Assembly: GCA_029207755.1 (NCBI GenBank) | Contig: JARCOQ010000002.1 | Location: 60,956,820 to 61,020,819, forward strand | From: Chamaea fasciata | Lineage: Eukaryota; Chordata; Aves; Passeriformes; Sylviidae | Length of the DNA stretch: 64,000 nucleotides | Reading direction: 5' to 3' | In this document: positions 12,293 to 22,955 of the stretch, piece after piece | How the letters are laid out: every line of letters starts with the position of its first letter | Position numbering within the stretch: position 1 is the stretch's first letter | Translations under genes and position numbers: made by a program | The notes under the pieces: generated by a model | The model's input: the letters and a program-made list of their open reading frames with translations, nothing else | Databases searched by the model: none | What the model was told of the DNA's origin: nothing

Positions 12293-12317
12293 ATGGTCCC
12301 TGGATGCCTGGGACCAT
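12293..12317. other. Imperfect inverted repeat
   Basis: ATGGTCCC (12293-12300) pairs exactly with GGGACCAT (12310-12317). After one T-T mismatch the stem extends by two G-C pairs around an ATG loop. It lies 37 bases upstream of a TATATAAA at 12354-12361. The hairpin is seen directly; its function is unknown. Confidence 0.5.
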
Positions 12318-12353
12318 AAGGGCTCTCTCAGCAGTCCCAGGGAACAGATTGGC

Positions 12354-12361
12354 TATATAAA
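12354..12361 (+). promoter_or_regulatory. TATA-like element of unknown origin
   Basis: TATATAAA is immediately preceded by ATTGG (12348-12352). CCAAT-type boxes are normally placed further upstream, so this is not canonical. It could be the promoter of an unrecognised LTR fragment (about 12230-12440 is more GC-rich than its flanks) or a chance match in AT-rich DNA. Confidence 0.25.
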
Positions 12362-13178
12362 CAGCACCAAAGCAGCACACACAGAAAAAGAGAAACCCCG
12401 CTGGTTCATTATTTTTCCTGCAGCTGTATGGGCTGTCTTGTGTCTCACTTATAGTTTTGTAGGGAGTAATCATATTGAGAACACCTGGGGTGACATGTAA
12501 TTACAGCATGATTGTGTGGAAAAATGTGGGTCTATTCAAATTTCTCGGGGGCTATAGACAGCTGGTTCCTTTTAATTCTTACAACAGCATGTGTTCTGTA
12601 ACAGCTGGAGATGCGTTTTTCTATTCAGCCTCATTTGATGGATTGATCATGAGGCAGGTGATCAGCAATTTCTAAACTGTAATCCAAACTTTGCCACTAA
12701 CTTGCTGTTAGCCTTGGGCAAGCCACTTAGTGTCAGATCCAGATGAACTATTTAAACACCTAAAGAATAACCTAGGTAGAATATGGACATTTTTGTTCAG
12801 AACTGCAGTTTTGAAGTTCATGTTGATCCTGACCAGCTTCATAAACATCCCTGTACAGAAACTACAGGGGATTTCAGTTTTGTTATACTACTGTCTTAAA
12901 GTTCAAGAGATAACTATTCTTAGTTTATCTGCAATCTTCAATTGTTTGTCATTTTGAAGAATGAAAGAAAAACAAGCAAAAAAAAAAAGCTGGACTTGGT
13001 GAGATATTAATCTCATTGAACTCTCAAATTCTAACACTCCAAGAGAAAAAAATTGCTTGAACAATGCAATTATACTATTGATGACTTTTGAAATATGACT
13101 ACAGAAGAAAACTGCTTGGAACCATTTTTATCCACAATCATCTGTCTTTTTTGCCGGGGGGAACAGAGTTGCATGTCT
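12362..13178. other. Unique non-coding sequence
   Basis: No gene or element recognised, apart from the end of the 163-codon frame that overlaps its start. Confidence 0.5.
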
Positions 13179-13349
13179 TCCTCTCCTCTCCTCTCCTCTC
13201 CTCTCCTCTCCTCTCCTCTCCTCTCCTCTCCTCTCCTCTCCTCTCCTCTCCTCTCCTCTCCTCTCCTCTCCTCTCCTCTCCTCTCCTCTCCTCTCCTCTC
13301 CTCCCCTCCCCTCCCCTCCCCTCCCCTCCCCTCCCCTCCCCTCCCCTCC
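13179..13349. repeat. Pentanucleotide satellite (CTCTC)n then (CTCCC)n
   Basis: About 124 bases (roughly 25 copies) of an uninterrupted CTCTC/TCCTC pentamer run into about 49 bases (roughly 10 copies) of CTCCC. The two blocks are each pure and share phase, so one T-to-C change has spread through the distal block. The plus strand is all pyrimidine and the minus strand all purine. The minus strand of the second block has regularly spaced runs of four or more G. Open frames on both strands across it (88-113 codons) are artefacts: a pentamer without stop codons is open in every frame. Confidence 0.97.
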
Positions 13350-14191
13350 AATAAAGCAGTCATGCCCTATCCATCAGATTATAGGCTTGCTGAAGATAAT
13401 TCTAGATTTTCCAACCCACAGACCAAGAAAAATTGAATTTGATTAGAACTTAATAGTTTTTTCTTTTTAATGAGAATCCCAAATTCTCTTCTTTGACATC
13501 AAAAATTGCATATTTATCTCATTCAATGACTATTTAATATCAAAAGCCAGAATAGAGTCATCAAAACCTAGTATCTCTTCTTTCCAGTGCATGCTTGAAT
13601 CACTTCAGTTATTAAATCACATTATCTTAAGTCTAATAAAGTATTGATTTTTTCCCTAATTTTTGTATGGTGAACAGATTTTATAGAAGGGAAAAATACT
13701 GTCTTCCTGATCTTCCTCTATTAGGGAAAATGAGAGCTTGAACTTTTATTTGATAAGGAAGACAATGATTGGTATTTTTCACCATGCGAATGAGCAACAC
13801 AGCACATAGCTGCTGGTTTATAGGCCTAGCAGTACAATCCAAAGACCTGTTTCACAAGAATAAATTTGCATGTTGGATTTTTTCTTTTCTAAAGAGCAAA
13901 GTCATTATTCCATGAAAACATGCAAAGTGCCATTCAGTTTACACTTAACGTGCACACTACAAAAAAAGAGTTCAGAAAATAGTTAAGAAAACAAAGGAAA
14001 ATAATGAACAAAAGAAAATAACAAAAAAAACCACTGAAGAGCAGATGCCTTCCAAAGATCTAAAGGTTTCAGAGAATCAGGTTGCTATATCTTTTTAAAA
14101 TTGTTATCCTACAGATGTGGCCATTTCAGCAGGTCTCAATATGTTGATGCCTATTTTATTCCTAAGTAAGTTAGGATTTAAAAAAATCAAG
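13350..14191. other. Unique AT-rich non-coding sequence
   Basis: No feature recognised. The sequence just after the satellite reads AATAAAG, but no transcript can be inferred. Confidence 0.55.
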
Positions 14192-14292
14192 TGTTCTCAC
14201 GGTCTGGTCTGGTTGTGAAGGTGCCGCAACCTTCCTTGCTAGAAGTATCTTTAAAAAGACATCCAGATCCAGGGAGGCACAGGCACTCTGAG

Positions 14293-14394
14293 GCACAGAG
14301 TGATTTTCTCTTTGTGCACCCTTAGGTGCAGAGTGATCAGGTCTTTTGTGCACTCTCAAGTGCAGAGTGATTCACTCTTTGTGTGGCTGCCTGA
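14293..14394 (-). repeat. Three 34-bp degenerate tandem units
   Basis: A GCAGAGTGAT...CTTTGTG motif recurs at exact 34-base spacing (starts 14293, 14327, 14361). Copies differ at several positions. They lie on the U5 or R side of the antisense LTR. Confidence 0.75.
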
Positions 14395-14531
14395 GCAGCA
14401 GAGCCGCGTTTGCCACCCCGGGTGACGCAGGAGTCAAAGCAGTGAGATGGGGTCTTTCCGATCTGCAGGAAAGCTTCTTTTTGCTATGAAGTCCACAGGG
14501 AAAGAGCCCCTTGGTGCTGGGAGAGAAGGAT

Positions 14532-14537
14532 TATATA
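14532..14537 (-). promoter_or_regulatory. LTR TATA box (minus strand)
   Basis: TATATA, preceded on the minus strand by CCAAT-type motifs at about 50-130 bases, is consistent with a retroviral U3 promoter reading leftward. Confidence 0.5.
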
Positions 14538-14704
14538 GAGTAGCTAGGGACAGGATTTCACAACTTTGCCAGTGGGGAAAAGAATTGGGAAAGGGACCAA
14601 TCAGGGGAAGGATACAAAAAGAACCAATCAGGAGGGGTAAAAAAACAGCAACAAATGGAATAACCAATGGGATATGAAGCATTAACATAGAATTGCAAAG
14701 GTTA

Positions 14705-14910
14705 ATGGGTTCAAGTATTTTTTTCTCACCTTGAGCCACAAGGAAAACTCTTCAAGGGACTTTCCAAAGGAGAGTACCTGTGAACTGAGGCAGCCTAGGG
14801 GCTGCACATGGGTTGAAGCACTTTTGCTCACCCTGAGCTACAAGGAAGTCTCCCAAGGGAACTTCCTAAAGGGGGGTCACTGTAAACTGAAACAGGCTAG
14901 TGGCTTCACA
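14705..14910 (-). repeat. Two diverged ~103-bp tandem copies in LTR U3
   Basis: Copy A (14705-14807) and copy B (14808-14910) share ATGGGTT...CTCACC.TGAGC.ACAAGGA...CAAGGGA blocks with many substitutions, so this duplication is older than the adjacent 50-bp one. Confidence 0.8.
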
Positions 14911-15010
14911 CTCTCCAAAGGAAGGGATCCTTTCCTGTTGATGGCCCAGGGACCACCACACTCTCCAAAGGAAGGGATCCTTTCCTGTTGATGGCCCAGG
15001 GACCACCACA
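14911..15010 (-). repeat. Perfect 50-bp tandem duplication at LTR end
   Basis: Bases 14911-14960 and 14961-15010 are identical over 50 bp, each ending CCACCACA. Because each copy ends in the same putative LTR terminus, the true LTR edge could be 14960 or 15010. Confidence 0.95.
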
Positions 15011-17404
15011 AAGTATCGTCATGTTTATATTGTGCTGTAATCCAGTTTATGTGTTCATGGAACAGGGTATGCCTCAATCACAGAGAGAAACAAATCAATT
15101 ATATGTTATAATGCCAAAGACATGTTCTGCATACAATTCAGGTCCAGAGGAAATATTTTAGGAAAAATAGTCTTCTCTTAGATGTCAAGAATTTGTTCTC
15201 ACAATATTTTATATTGGACATTTGAATGGCTAGCCATTTCTGCCAGCACATTATTCCCTATCACCTTTCCATTCACCCTTAACAAAACAAAACAAAACCA
15301 AAAAAAAAAAAATTGTATAGCATTAAGCTTGTGCATTAAAATATTGGACTTCAATCAAACTTAAAACAAAATAGAATATGATAGCGGCATTTGCTGATTG
15401 GGTTTCAACTTTGGGTTGAGTTCCACATCAGTTATGGTAATTCTATAATATTCAATAAAATTGATGATAATTATGCAAAAAGAAGATGATAAATGCAAAG
15501 AGAAAAATTGTACTTGTAGCCTACTACCACTATTTGGATCATGAATTAATCTTGAAGACACCTCTGCAAGGTACATCTACAGTCCCTGCCAAACTTTTAA
15601 AATATTGTTCTCTTAAGATGAAATAAATATTAGAGAAAGAAATGTTTGAATGTCATTTAACAAGAACAGTTTTCTTCTATTAGGAATTTATGTGTAGACA
15701 TAAAGAAAGCCATGTTAGGAATTCTTAAAGAGAAAATAATAATCAATTCTAACATGAACTAAATTCTATTTTGAAGTATTTCTTGCATTAAAACTGTCTT
15801 GAACTCTTCCTTTTAATCACATTTTTCCTGTTTTTTTAGATAGATAGATACTGTCATTTCACTATATAAAAATCAACAGAAAAAAATGTCAAAATGGAGA
15901 AGTTGACTAAGCAAATTAAATTGCGAGACTTTCTTTTTATAAAATGTTATTGAATTTACTGAAAAACTGAATGAAAAAATGAGAAATCTTTTTCCCCTGA
16001 ATTTCTGAAGTGCTTGCAATTCTATCTTTTCTAGTTTACACCAGAGAGTAAACAGAAACCAAAATTCCTGTTTTTTAAGCTATTGTATTTTAACATAATG
16101 AATTCATACACTTTATTACTCTCACTCAAAACCATGAACAGTCTTGAACAATATTTCCATGAACAATATTTCCATGATTTTAATTTGATAAATATTTATC
16201 TCGGAGTTACTTCCAAATCAAAAAAACATGATGAGGGCATTGTAAAAAAGAGAGAATATTTGACGGCCCACAGTAGATTAAGATAATGGGGTGCATTTGG
16301 GAACCAACAAGATCAGAGCTTTGTGCCCACTTATTTGCATGGACACTCATTCAGTAGACTACAGAACTGTCTTTATTAGGTCTCAGCTTCCCTCCCCTGC
16401 AGGAATACTGCTCATTAAAGATGTGTACACTACTCCTGGTCACACTGGCCAAGATCCCTGAGAGCACCCTGACTTTCATGTCCATACACATCTCTGATTT
16501 CTGGGGTCTTTCCTCTGAGTTTACCTCTTATTTTGGCTTCAACCACCAGGTTTTTCTATTCTTAATAGTCAAGCTACAGAAGCATTATATGTTATCACCT
16601 CCCTAACTGGTGGTTCAGGACATAACATTATTTTTTAATCCAAGTGTATGAGTAGCACAGCCAGCCTCTAGCCATTTCAGCTGGCAAGCATGAGGTTTCT
16701 GCTTGAAAATTCAGAGTGTCAGTTCTGGACATTCACTCACCCACACACATGCATAATTACTTTCCACATGTTAACCTTCACAATTTAAGTTACTTCCTTT
16801 CCTCCTAGAAGGAGAACTTCTGTCATGTCTTTCAATATTGAATAAAAGCATCAAATGGATTACTCCTGAAGCAAAGGTTTGTATCTCGTTCTTACATGAC
16901 ATCTGAAATTAATTTTTATTAATATTTGCTGTAATACATACTGTTCACTTTTTGACAACACTATACTAGTTTAAAACTTTTTTTAATGAAAATATTCATG
17001 TCACTTATGAAAGCAGAAACTGGACCTCTCTAAAGTTATATTTGAAATTTAATGTTTAGGGATTTTTTTTAGATGAAACAGAAATTCTAAGTCATACCCT
17101 GATCTACTGTCAAGTGTTGCCAAAGAAACAGTGGGGAGCTCTCTTACTGCCAAGACAAAAAGTGGAAGATATTCAAATTTCTGAACAAATGTCTGATTTT
17201 TCAGTGTCTATTCAAAGTAAGCAGATTCACTAACCTCTTCACAATGCACATATCTATAAAAATTGTTTTGTGCAAGAATAACTGATATATTTCTTTAGTT
17301 ATTGAAGAAGAAATTAAACAAAATAATAGTTTTCTTTATATAGCACCATTTTGTAGTCAACATAAATTAAGTTACTTCTTGGGCTTGAAATCTTGGAGTA
17401 GTAT
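15011..17404. other. Unique AT-rich non-coding sequence
   Basis: No gene or transposon recognised. It contains a short A-rich tract (15282-15312) and a perfect 15-bp tandem duplication (16146-16175). Open frames are short and unrecognised. Confidence 0.55.
16146..16175. repeat. Perfect 15-bp tandem duplication
   Basis: The unit GAACAATATTTCCAT occurs twice head to tail with no mismatch. A partial related copy (CATGAACA) lies just upstream. Confidence 0.9.
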
Positions 17405-18115
17405 AATTCTAGTTTGGAAGGGACATTTTTAGTGCAACTTTCTGCTCCAAAGCAGAAGCAGTTATGAAATCAGACCAGGTTACTCAGGGCTGTATCTAGT
17501 CAGGCCTTGAAAACTTCCTAGGATTGATAATGCAAAACTTCTCTGATCTCTAGTGCTTGACTGTCCCCATAGCTAAAAGGTTTTTATATTTAGCTCTCTT
17601 CTTCATGCCTGTCATCACTCATCCTCTCTGTCAGCTCTGCTGTGGAAAGCCTGCCTCTTTTCTTGAGCATATCCTCATGAGCAGTGGATGTTGCAGGGTC
17701 CCCTGCTGGTACTATTTCTGCAGGCTGAATGGACCCAAACTCTCTGCTGTCAGAGCAAGTGCTCCAGCTCTGCTCATCTTGGTGTCTTCTGCTGAATCCA
17801 CTCCAGTTTGTAGAGGCCCATCTCAAATTGGGCAGCCCAGAACAAGGTACACCATTTAGAATGCATCTGACAAGTGCTGAGTAGGAAGGTGGATGATGAT
17901 GACCACTTGCCTTGATCTGCTGGCTGTGTTTCAGTTCATACAGCCCGGTGGGCTCTGGACTTTTGCTGCTGCCAGAGGACACTGGGGGCTCACGTTCAGC
18001 CACTGTCTCACAGGGCCTTTTCTTCAGGATCGGCCCCTAACCAAGCAATTCGTTAGGCCTGCACACTTTGCTGCAAACAAGACTTTCTTCCCTCAGACAG
18101 GTCTTTGCTTTTGAC
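17405..18115 (-). mobile_element. CR1 LINE fragment, antisense
   Basis: The plus strand shows the reverse-complement CR1 3' region in order: a TTTGGAAGGGAC block near 17414, TTTCTGCAGGCTGAATGGACCCAAACTC near 17715 (cut from the familiar CTCCAGGCTGAAC segment), TCATCTTGGT near 17775, GGGCAGCCCAGAAC near 17829, and the GGCTCACGTTCAGCC block near 17986. It is heavily diverged. The hallmark 8-bp terminal repeat of CR1 is not preserved as tandem copies. The open frames on both strands across it (100 and 137 codons) are not the CR1 protein frame. No reverse transcriptase core is present. Confidence 0.8.
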
Positions 18116-19000
18116 TCAGATGAAGTTTACAAGGTTCCTAACAGTCCAAATTAGATCTGACTTGAGGGTATTGGCATCTAATTTTCCTTAAATCCACAAA
18201 TGCATAGAGCTCCTTTCTTTTATTTATCTTCGATTAAGGAAAATGAAATTAATATCATAAAATCTTTCTAATGATTTTTGTGCAAATTATTGTTTACTTA
18301 ATAAATTATCTGATTAAGTGTGGGCTACCCTGTAGTATAATCCTTGTTACCATTTATGTAATATCATTCAAAGAATCTAAAGCTTTTGGAAATATCTGTA
18401 TAATTCAGTGATATATTACTTCTAACATTAGGAAGGCAAAATCTGAATTTTCTATCAAATATTTATTTTTGTCATTAAAGCTTCTGTCTTGGACAGTAGC
18501 ATAATATTTTCTTTTCCTGGATATGTTTGCTCGTGTTTGGATATAACCTAACACTCAATTAGCTACTTACTGGTTCTCATTATTTCCACAGACAAGATGC
18601 TAAATTCAACAGTAGGACAGAAGTAATTTTCATGGGACTGAAGTTTTATATGTAAATAGTCACAACAGCACATCCAAGTGAATTTGTCTTTCAAATTCAC
18701 TGCAGGTTGTTACTATCTGATATATAATCTGTTTCAAGTGTTCACAGAATTTCATGAAAATTTTTAGATAATGCTCTTGAAAACATGCAAGTAAAATGTA
18801 ATGTAACCATGCTCAAAAATTAAATACGCACTTAAATTTGAAGTAAAGGTAAGTTTTGCATGATCCACTGCAGATAACACAGTCTCATTGACTCAAAGCA
18901 AGAAAAACAAAGTGTAAGCTAGAAACTAGCATAGTTCTACAAATCACTTTAATATTAATATTTTAATATCGGCTATGGTAGTGTAACAGTTCTGTTTTGG
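18116..19000. other. Unique AT-rich non-coding sequence
   Basis: No feature recognised. Confidence 0.55.
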
Positions 19001-19055
19001 TCGGGGTTTTTTTGGGTTTTTTTTTCGGGGTTTTTTTGTTTTTTTTTTTTTTTTA
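19001..19055. repeat. T/G-rich low-complexity tract
   Basis: T runs of seven or more bases are punctuated by GGG or GGGG blocks. The same style recurs at 21271, 39868 and, with C interruptions, at 47079. Confidence 0.85.
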
Positions 19056-20040
19056 AATCTATAATAATATATGTCATAATTTTAAAATTGAGTTTCATTA
19101 TTCTCAGAAGGACATATTTCATAGAGATAATGAAAGATGTTTGTTATATAATATAGATATTATTAGTGGTGACATGCTCACCACAAAGTCTGAAAAAAAA
19201 ACCTATTTAAATTATTCTTTCAGATTTTCTAAATGCTTCAATGATTACAAATTTTTTTAATTAAAAAATTTGAAAGATTGGCATAGTTTTGCACATCCCT
19301 ATGATTTTAACTCTTATTAAAAGCTCTTTTTAATAATTTTGCATACTGCAATTGAAGCTCTTTTTATTAATTTATTGGTATTTTATAGATACTTATGTTT
19401 CAGTGTTTAAGATTAAAAGCCCATAAACCAGAAATTGGAGTTGAAGAATAGAAATTACATTCTAATATATTCAGAATAATATGATTATGAAAGTAAAGAT
19501 GTAGAACTATATTCTTTAAAAGTAAATTGACTGAAAAATTCACACTGCAAAAGTATTGGATTTTTAATCAGATTATCAATTGGGTTTCATTGCAAGTAAG
19601 ACTAAGATAGATTTGTAGATGAAGATAAGGGTTAGCATGTATTTTTTCAAAAATTAATTTTTATGTTTGTTAGCTTATATGTTAGCAGAAAACTTTGAGC
19701 CTAAAAGCTAGTCTGGTTTAGTCTCTGACCTGTAAAGTCATGGAATTTTTTTTTAACATCTCATAAGAAATCTAGGGGATATCTGGTACCGAAATTTCAG
19801 GCTTTTCTGAAGGTGGATTACTCTATCTAAAGTGTTTATTCTACTGAATTAAGTATTTCTCAGTTGCTTAGGGTGTTTAGTTTAAAATCAGTGATTCTGA
19901 ATCCAGGTAACTGAAGATCCTCAGAAAGAAACAGTGCGAATTAAAGAACACCATCCCTCTTCTCTCTCATCTCTTAATGTCCTATCCATTTTTTCTGCCT
20001 TCACACTGGACTGTTGCCATTTGCTTTCCTATACAGTGGG
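19056..20040. other. Unique AT-rich non-coding sequence
   Basis: No gene. A near-perfect palindrome (CAAATTTTTTT...AAAAAATTTG) lies at about 19248-19272. An AAGCTCTTTTTA motif is repeated at about 35-base spacing near 19321 and 19356. Confidence 0.5.
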
Positions 20041-20090
20041 GGTTTTTTTTTGTTTGTTTGTTTGTTGTTTTGTTTGTTTGTTTGTTTTTA
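20041..20090. repeat. (TTTG)n-type microsatellite
   Basis: T run followed by TTTG units with one interruption. Confidence 0.9.
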
Positions 20091-21270
20091 TACATCAATT
20101 CTATTCCTACATAATATTTCTGTTTTTTTCTGTTATTTCTCATCATGGAATTTGAACCAATGCAAGTTAGTGTTAGAACACATTAATGGTTAAATTCTAC
20201 CAGTGATCATGTTTAGAACACTTTCTTTGATCAATATATCAAAGAGAGGTAAAATCAAATGCAGATGAAACTTTGTCAGCTGTATCTCAGTTTTCCAGAG
20301 ATACACAATATAACAAAGTGTCTTATGAATTTCAGGCACTCAGTGAGAGAACCCCAAATTTAAAGATCCAAAGTGTAAAAGTCTTCATTTACATGCAAAA
20401 TATATGCTCACAACTGTGCTTCAACTGATAAATGCAAAAAAAAGGGATTTATTTCAAGGATCAATAGTTCCCTATATATCCAACACATAGTCACATAACA
20501 AAATAACATTATTTAAATGATAGAATAACATCAAATAGAGTGAAATAAACTTTAATTGCAGAAAAAAGACTATTAAATATGAATAAAAAATAGTGTATCA
20601 GTTAAAATTTCCCAGAAGTGGTTAAACAACTCAATGAAGAATATTGAGCAATTCAGCAATATATTAAATTGGATGTCTGATAATATTACATTGATAATTC
20701 ATTCACTCAAGAACTATGTCATCATAGAGTTAGCAAGGTAAAGTTCTTACAGCTCACAGGTTGCTTTTTCTTGGTGGGTAATTTAAATCTTTAAACATTA
20801 AAATACACTGTTATTTTTCTTCAGAAAGTGTTAATGACACAAGTGCTTTATTCAAAATTGTAAAAGAGTTTGACACTTGATTTAACATCAAGACAAAAAT
20901 CAAGCTGTAATGAAGAATACATCTCATACAATATGAAATATTTACAGCCTCAGAGATTATTATTCTGATTTTAACCTCATTTTATCAGTAATGTTCTTCT
21001 AATCAGAAACAGAAACACATTTGTCACAGTGAGACTCATAATTATATTTTGTGCTTCAAAAAACTCAGTTTGAAAGGAAGAAACTAAAATGAGAGAAGAG
21101 AGAAAAGTAATGACCTGTGCAAAGTGCTGATAGAAATATGACTTGGCATTGTAATCTGAAATTCCCAGTATATTTCAAGTGTATGTCCAGATGAGCTTCA
21201 TTCATCTTTGGAAAGCAGACCAACATGGAAATCTCTCATTTCTTGAACAGTAGTTTTAGTTAAACTAACC
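20091..21270. other. Unique AT-rich non-coding sequence
   Basis: No feature recognised. Confidence 0.55.
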
Positions 21271-21318
21271 TTTTTGCTGGTTTTGGTTTTTTTTTTTTTT
21301 TTGGTGTGGGTTTTTTTG

Positions 21319-21358
<40 letters not shown>

Positions 21359-21383
21359 GGGTTTTTTGTTTTTTTTTTTTTGG
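21271..21383. repeat. Long T-rich tract with G blocks
   Basis: About 110 bases consist almost entirely of T with GG, GGG or GGGG interruptions, including an uninterrupted T run of more than 30. The phenylalanine-rich (+) and lysine-rich (-) frames across it are low-complexity artefacts. Confidence 0.93.
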
Positions 21384-21925
21384 TCAAGAAATGTATAAAA
21401 GTTCCACAGATATTCATCTTTGTAGTTTTCCACTCTACACATCCACTTTTGACACTAAGGCATTTTTTTAAATTGTGCTTATTTTTAGAGGAACGTTTCT
21501 ACTGCTAAATTGTGACTGGAAAAATTGTTTCTTACTTTGCATAAAATGGAAGGTCAACCAATAAAAGAAAAAAAATCCATCTTCTTTTTCATCCTAAATA
21601 TAAGTATCTATATTTATTATGGAATTTTTGCAATACATTTTTACTGGAAATTTTAGATAAAGTATTACTATTCTTGATCATAAGACTGAAAGACCTTTGA
21701 GAACTCAGTGACCAGAGTAGGGCCAGGTCTCTCTATGCCAGAGTGCATGTAGAGTCTGGCTTTCAGGCATGTGTTGTGTTGCAAAAATCAGTTGTCCCAG
21801 GACAAATTCAGTCAGTGGACAGTAACATAGGGTTAGAGAAGCTGCTTCAACTTGGTAGCTACCAAATAGAGGCAATTATGCTTTCTGCATGTCTTAGCAC
21901 TTATCTAAAAGGAGTTTACATAGAA
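21384..21925. other. Unique non-coding sequence
   Basis: No feature recognised before the CR1 3' end begins. Confidence 0.5.
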
Positions 21926-22955
21926 AATCATATAGAATCATTGGGATGGAAGAGACTTCAAAGATAACAGATTTCCAAATACCCTGTCATGGGCAGGAAA
22001 ACCATCCACTAGAGCAAATTGCTCAAACCCCATCCTACCTGACCTGAAACAATTACAGGGATGGGACATCCACAATGGATATCTATGGGCAATGTGTTCC
22101 AGTGCTTCACCCCTCTAAAGAATTCTTCCTAATATCTAACTTACCAGTTTTCAGTTTGAGCCATTCCTCCTTGTCCAACAGAGTCTTGAACTTGTCTTTG
22201 TTGAACTTCATGGCGTTCACCCAGGCCCACTGGATGAAAAAGTCTCTCTGGGTGACACCCCTTCTCTCCAGTGTGCTGATCATGCCACACAGTTTTGTGT
22301 TGCTGGTAAACTCACTGAGGGTACACTCAGTACTACTCTTCACGTTGCTGACAAAGATTTTAAGCATCACCAGTCCCAACACCAACCTCTGACGAACACC
22401 ACTCATCACCAAGCTCTTGACTACAACTCTGAGTGCAACCATCCAACCAGTTCTTTAAATGTTTACTGACTGACCCATCTGTCAAATCTACGTCTTCATC
22501 GCAGAGACGAGGATGTCTTGTGGGAGACTGTCAATTTTTTTGTACAAATTTAAGTAGATTACCTCAGCTGCTTTTCCCTTCTCCACCATTACTGTAATCC
22601 CACTGTATGAGGACACCAAATTTATCATTTGTCAGGCACAGTCTGCGCTTAGTGACATCCTGTTTTTGTTAGCATTGTTTTCAGGATTATCTGCTACATG
22701 AGTATGGAGGAGAAACTGACAGTCCCAGAGTTCCCTTTGTCCTCCTTTTTTACTTTGTAAAAATGAGGGTTATATTTCCATTTCACCAGTCAGTGGCAAC
22801 TTCACTGGACTACCATGATTTCTCAAATGTGATGAATAGTGCTTTAGCCATATTATCCACGAGAATCCATCCATGAATCTCATCAGATCTCATTCACTTG
22901 TGCCCCTTCAGGTTCCTAAGATGGTCTTGAACCTGATCTTCTCCTACATATGAAT
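21926..22955 (-). mobile_element. CR1 LINE, antisense, 5'-truncated, inactive
   Basis: The left end carries the reverse-complement CR1 3' terminus (ATAGAATCATTGGGATGGA followed by the CTTCAAAGAT block). The element then runs through the 3' UTR into the C-terminal part of the reverse transcriptase ORF2. A minus-strand frame at 22107-22442 aligns by eye with the CR1 RT region: SGV..RLVLG for the usual SGVPQGSVLGP, then FTSNTKL where active copies have the catalytic FADDTKL. The two catalytic aspartates are therefore lost. Stops and frame changes occur beyond. The 5' truncation, near 22955, is the normal outcome of incomplete target-primed reverse transcription. It cannot be active. Confidence 0.88.

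Larger units (their letters stand above)
14192..15010 (-). mobile_element. Probable solo ERV LTR with tandem U3 repeats, antisense
   Basis: On the minus strand the segment begins TGTGGTGG (15010) and ends GAGAACA (14192), with TG...CA termini. Its U3 holds two perfect 50-bp copies, then two diverged roughly 103-bp copies. Several CCAAT motifs follow (+ strand CCAAT at 14597, 14624 and 14664; a minus-strand CCAAT at 14583-14587), then a TATA box (+ strand TATATA, 14532-14537). Downstream of the start are three 34-bp degenerate units (14293-14394). The length of 819 bp is plausible for a complete LTR. I find no clear target-site duplication and no poly(A) hexamer, so the ends are provisional. 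Tandem U3 repeats in retroviral LTRs are commonly enhancers; that role here is inference. Confidence 0.6.

Noticed and set aside
12009..12500. 163-codon plus-strand open frame, the longest in the window
   Set aside because: It lacks an ATG at its stated start, has no recognisable domain, has hydrophobic translation typical of AT-rich DNA, and a frame of this size is near what chance gives in 64 kb. Kept only as a low-interest finding.
13070..13436. Overlapping 88-113-codon open frames on both strands (Ser/Pro/Leu-rich and Arg/Gly/Glu-rich)
   Set aside because: They are translations of a stop-free pentanucleotide repeat, which is open in every frame.
14293..14394. Regular 34-bp repeats resembling a short CRISPR array
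   Set aside because: The units are directly adjacent and degenerate with no unique spacers, and the host is a vertebrate; they are LTR minisatellite units.
17557..18003. 100-codon plus and 137-codon minus open frames
   Set aside because: Both fall in the 3' region of an antisense CR1 and show no CR1 protein motif.
21260..21471. Lysine-rich and phenylalanine-rich small proteins
   Set aside because: Pure translation of a long T/G low-complexity tract; the same holds at 39847-40175 and 47026-47257.
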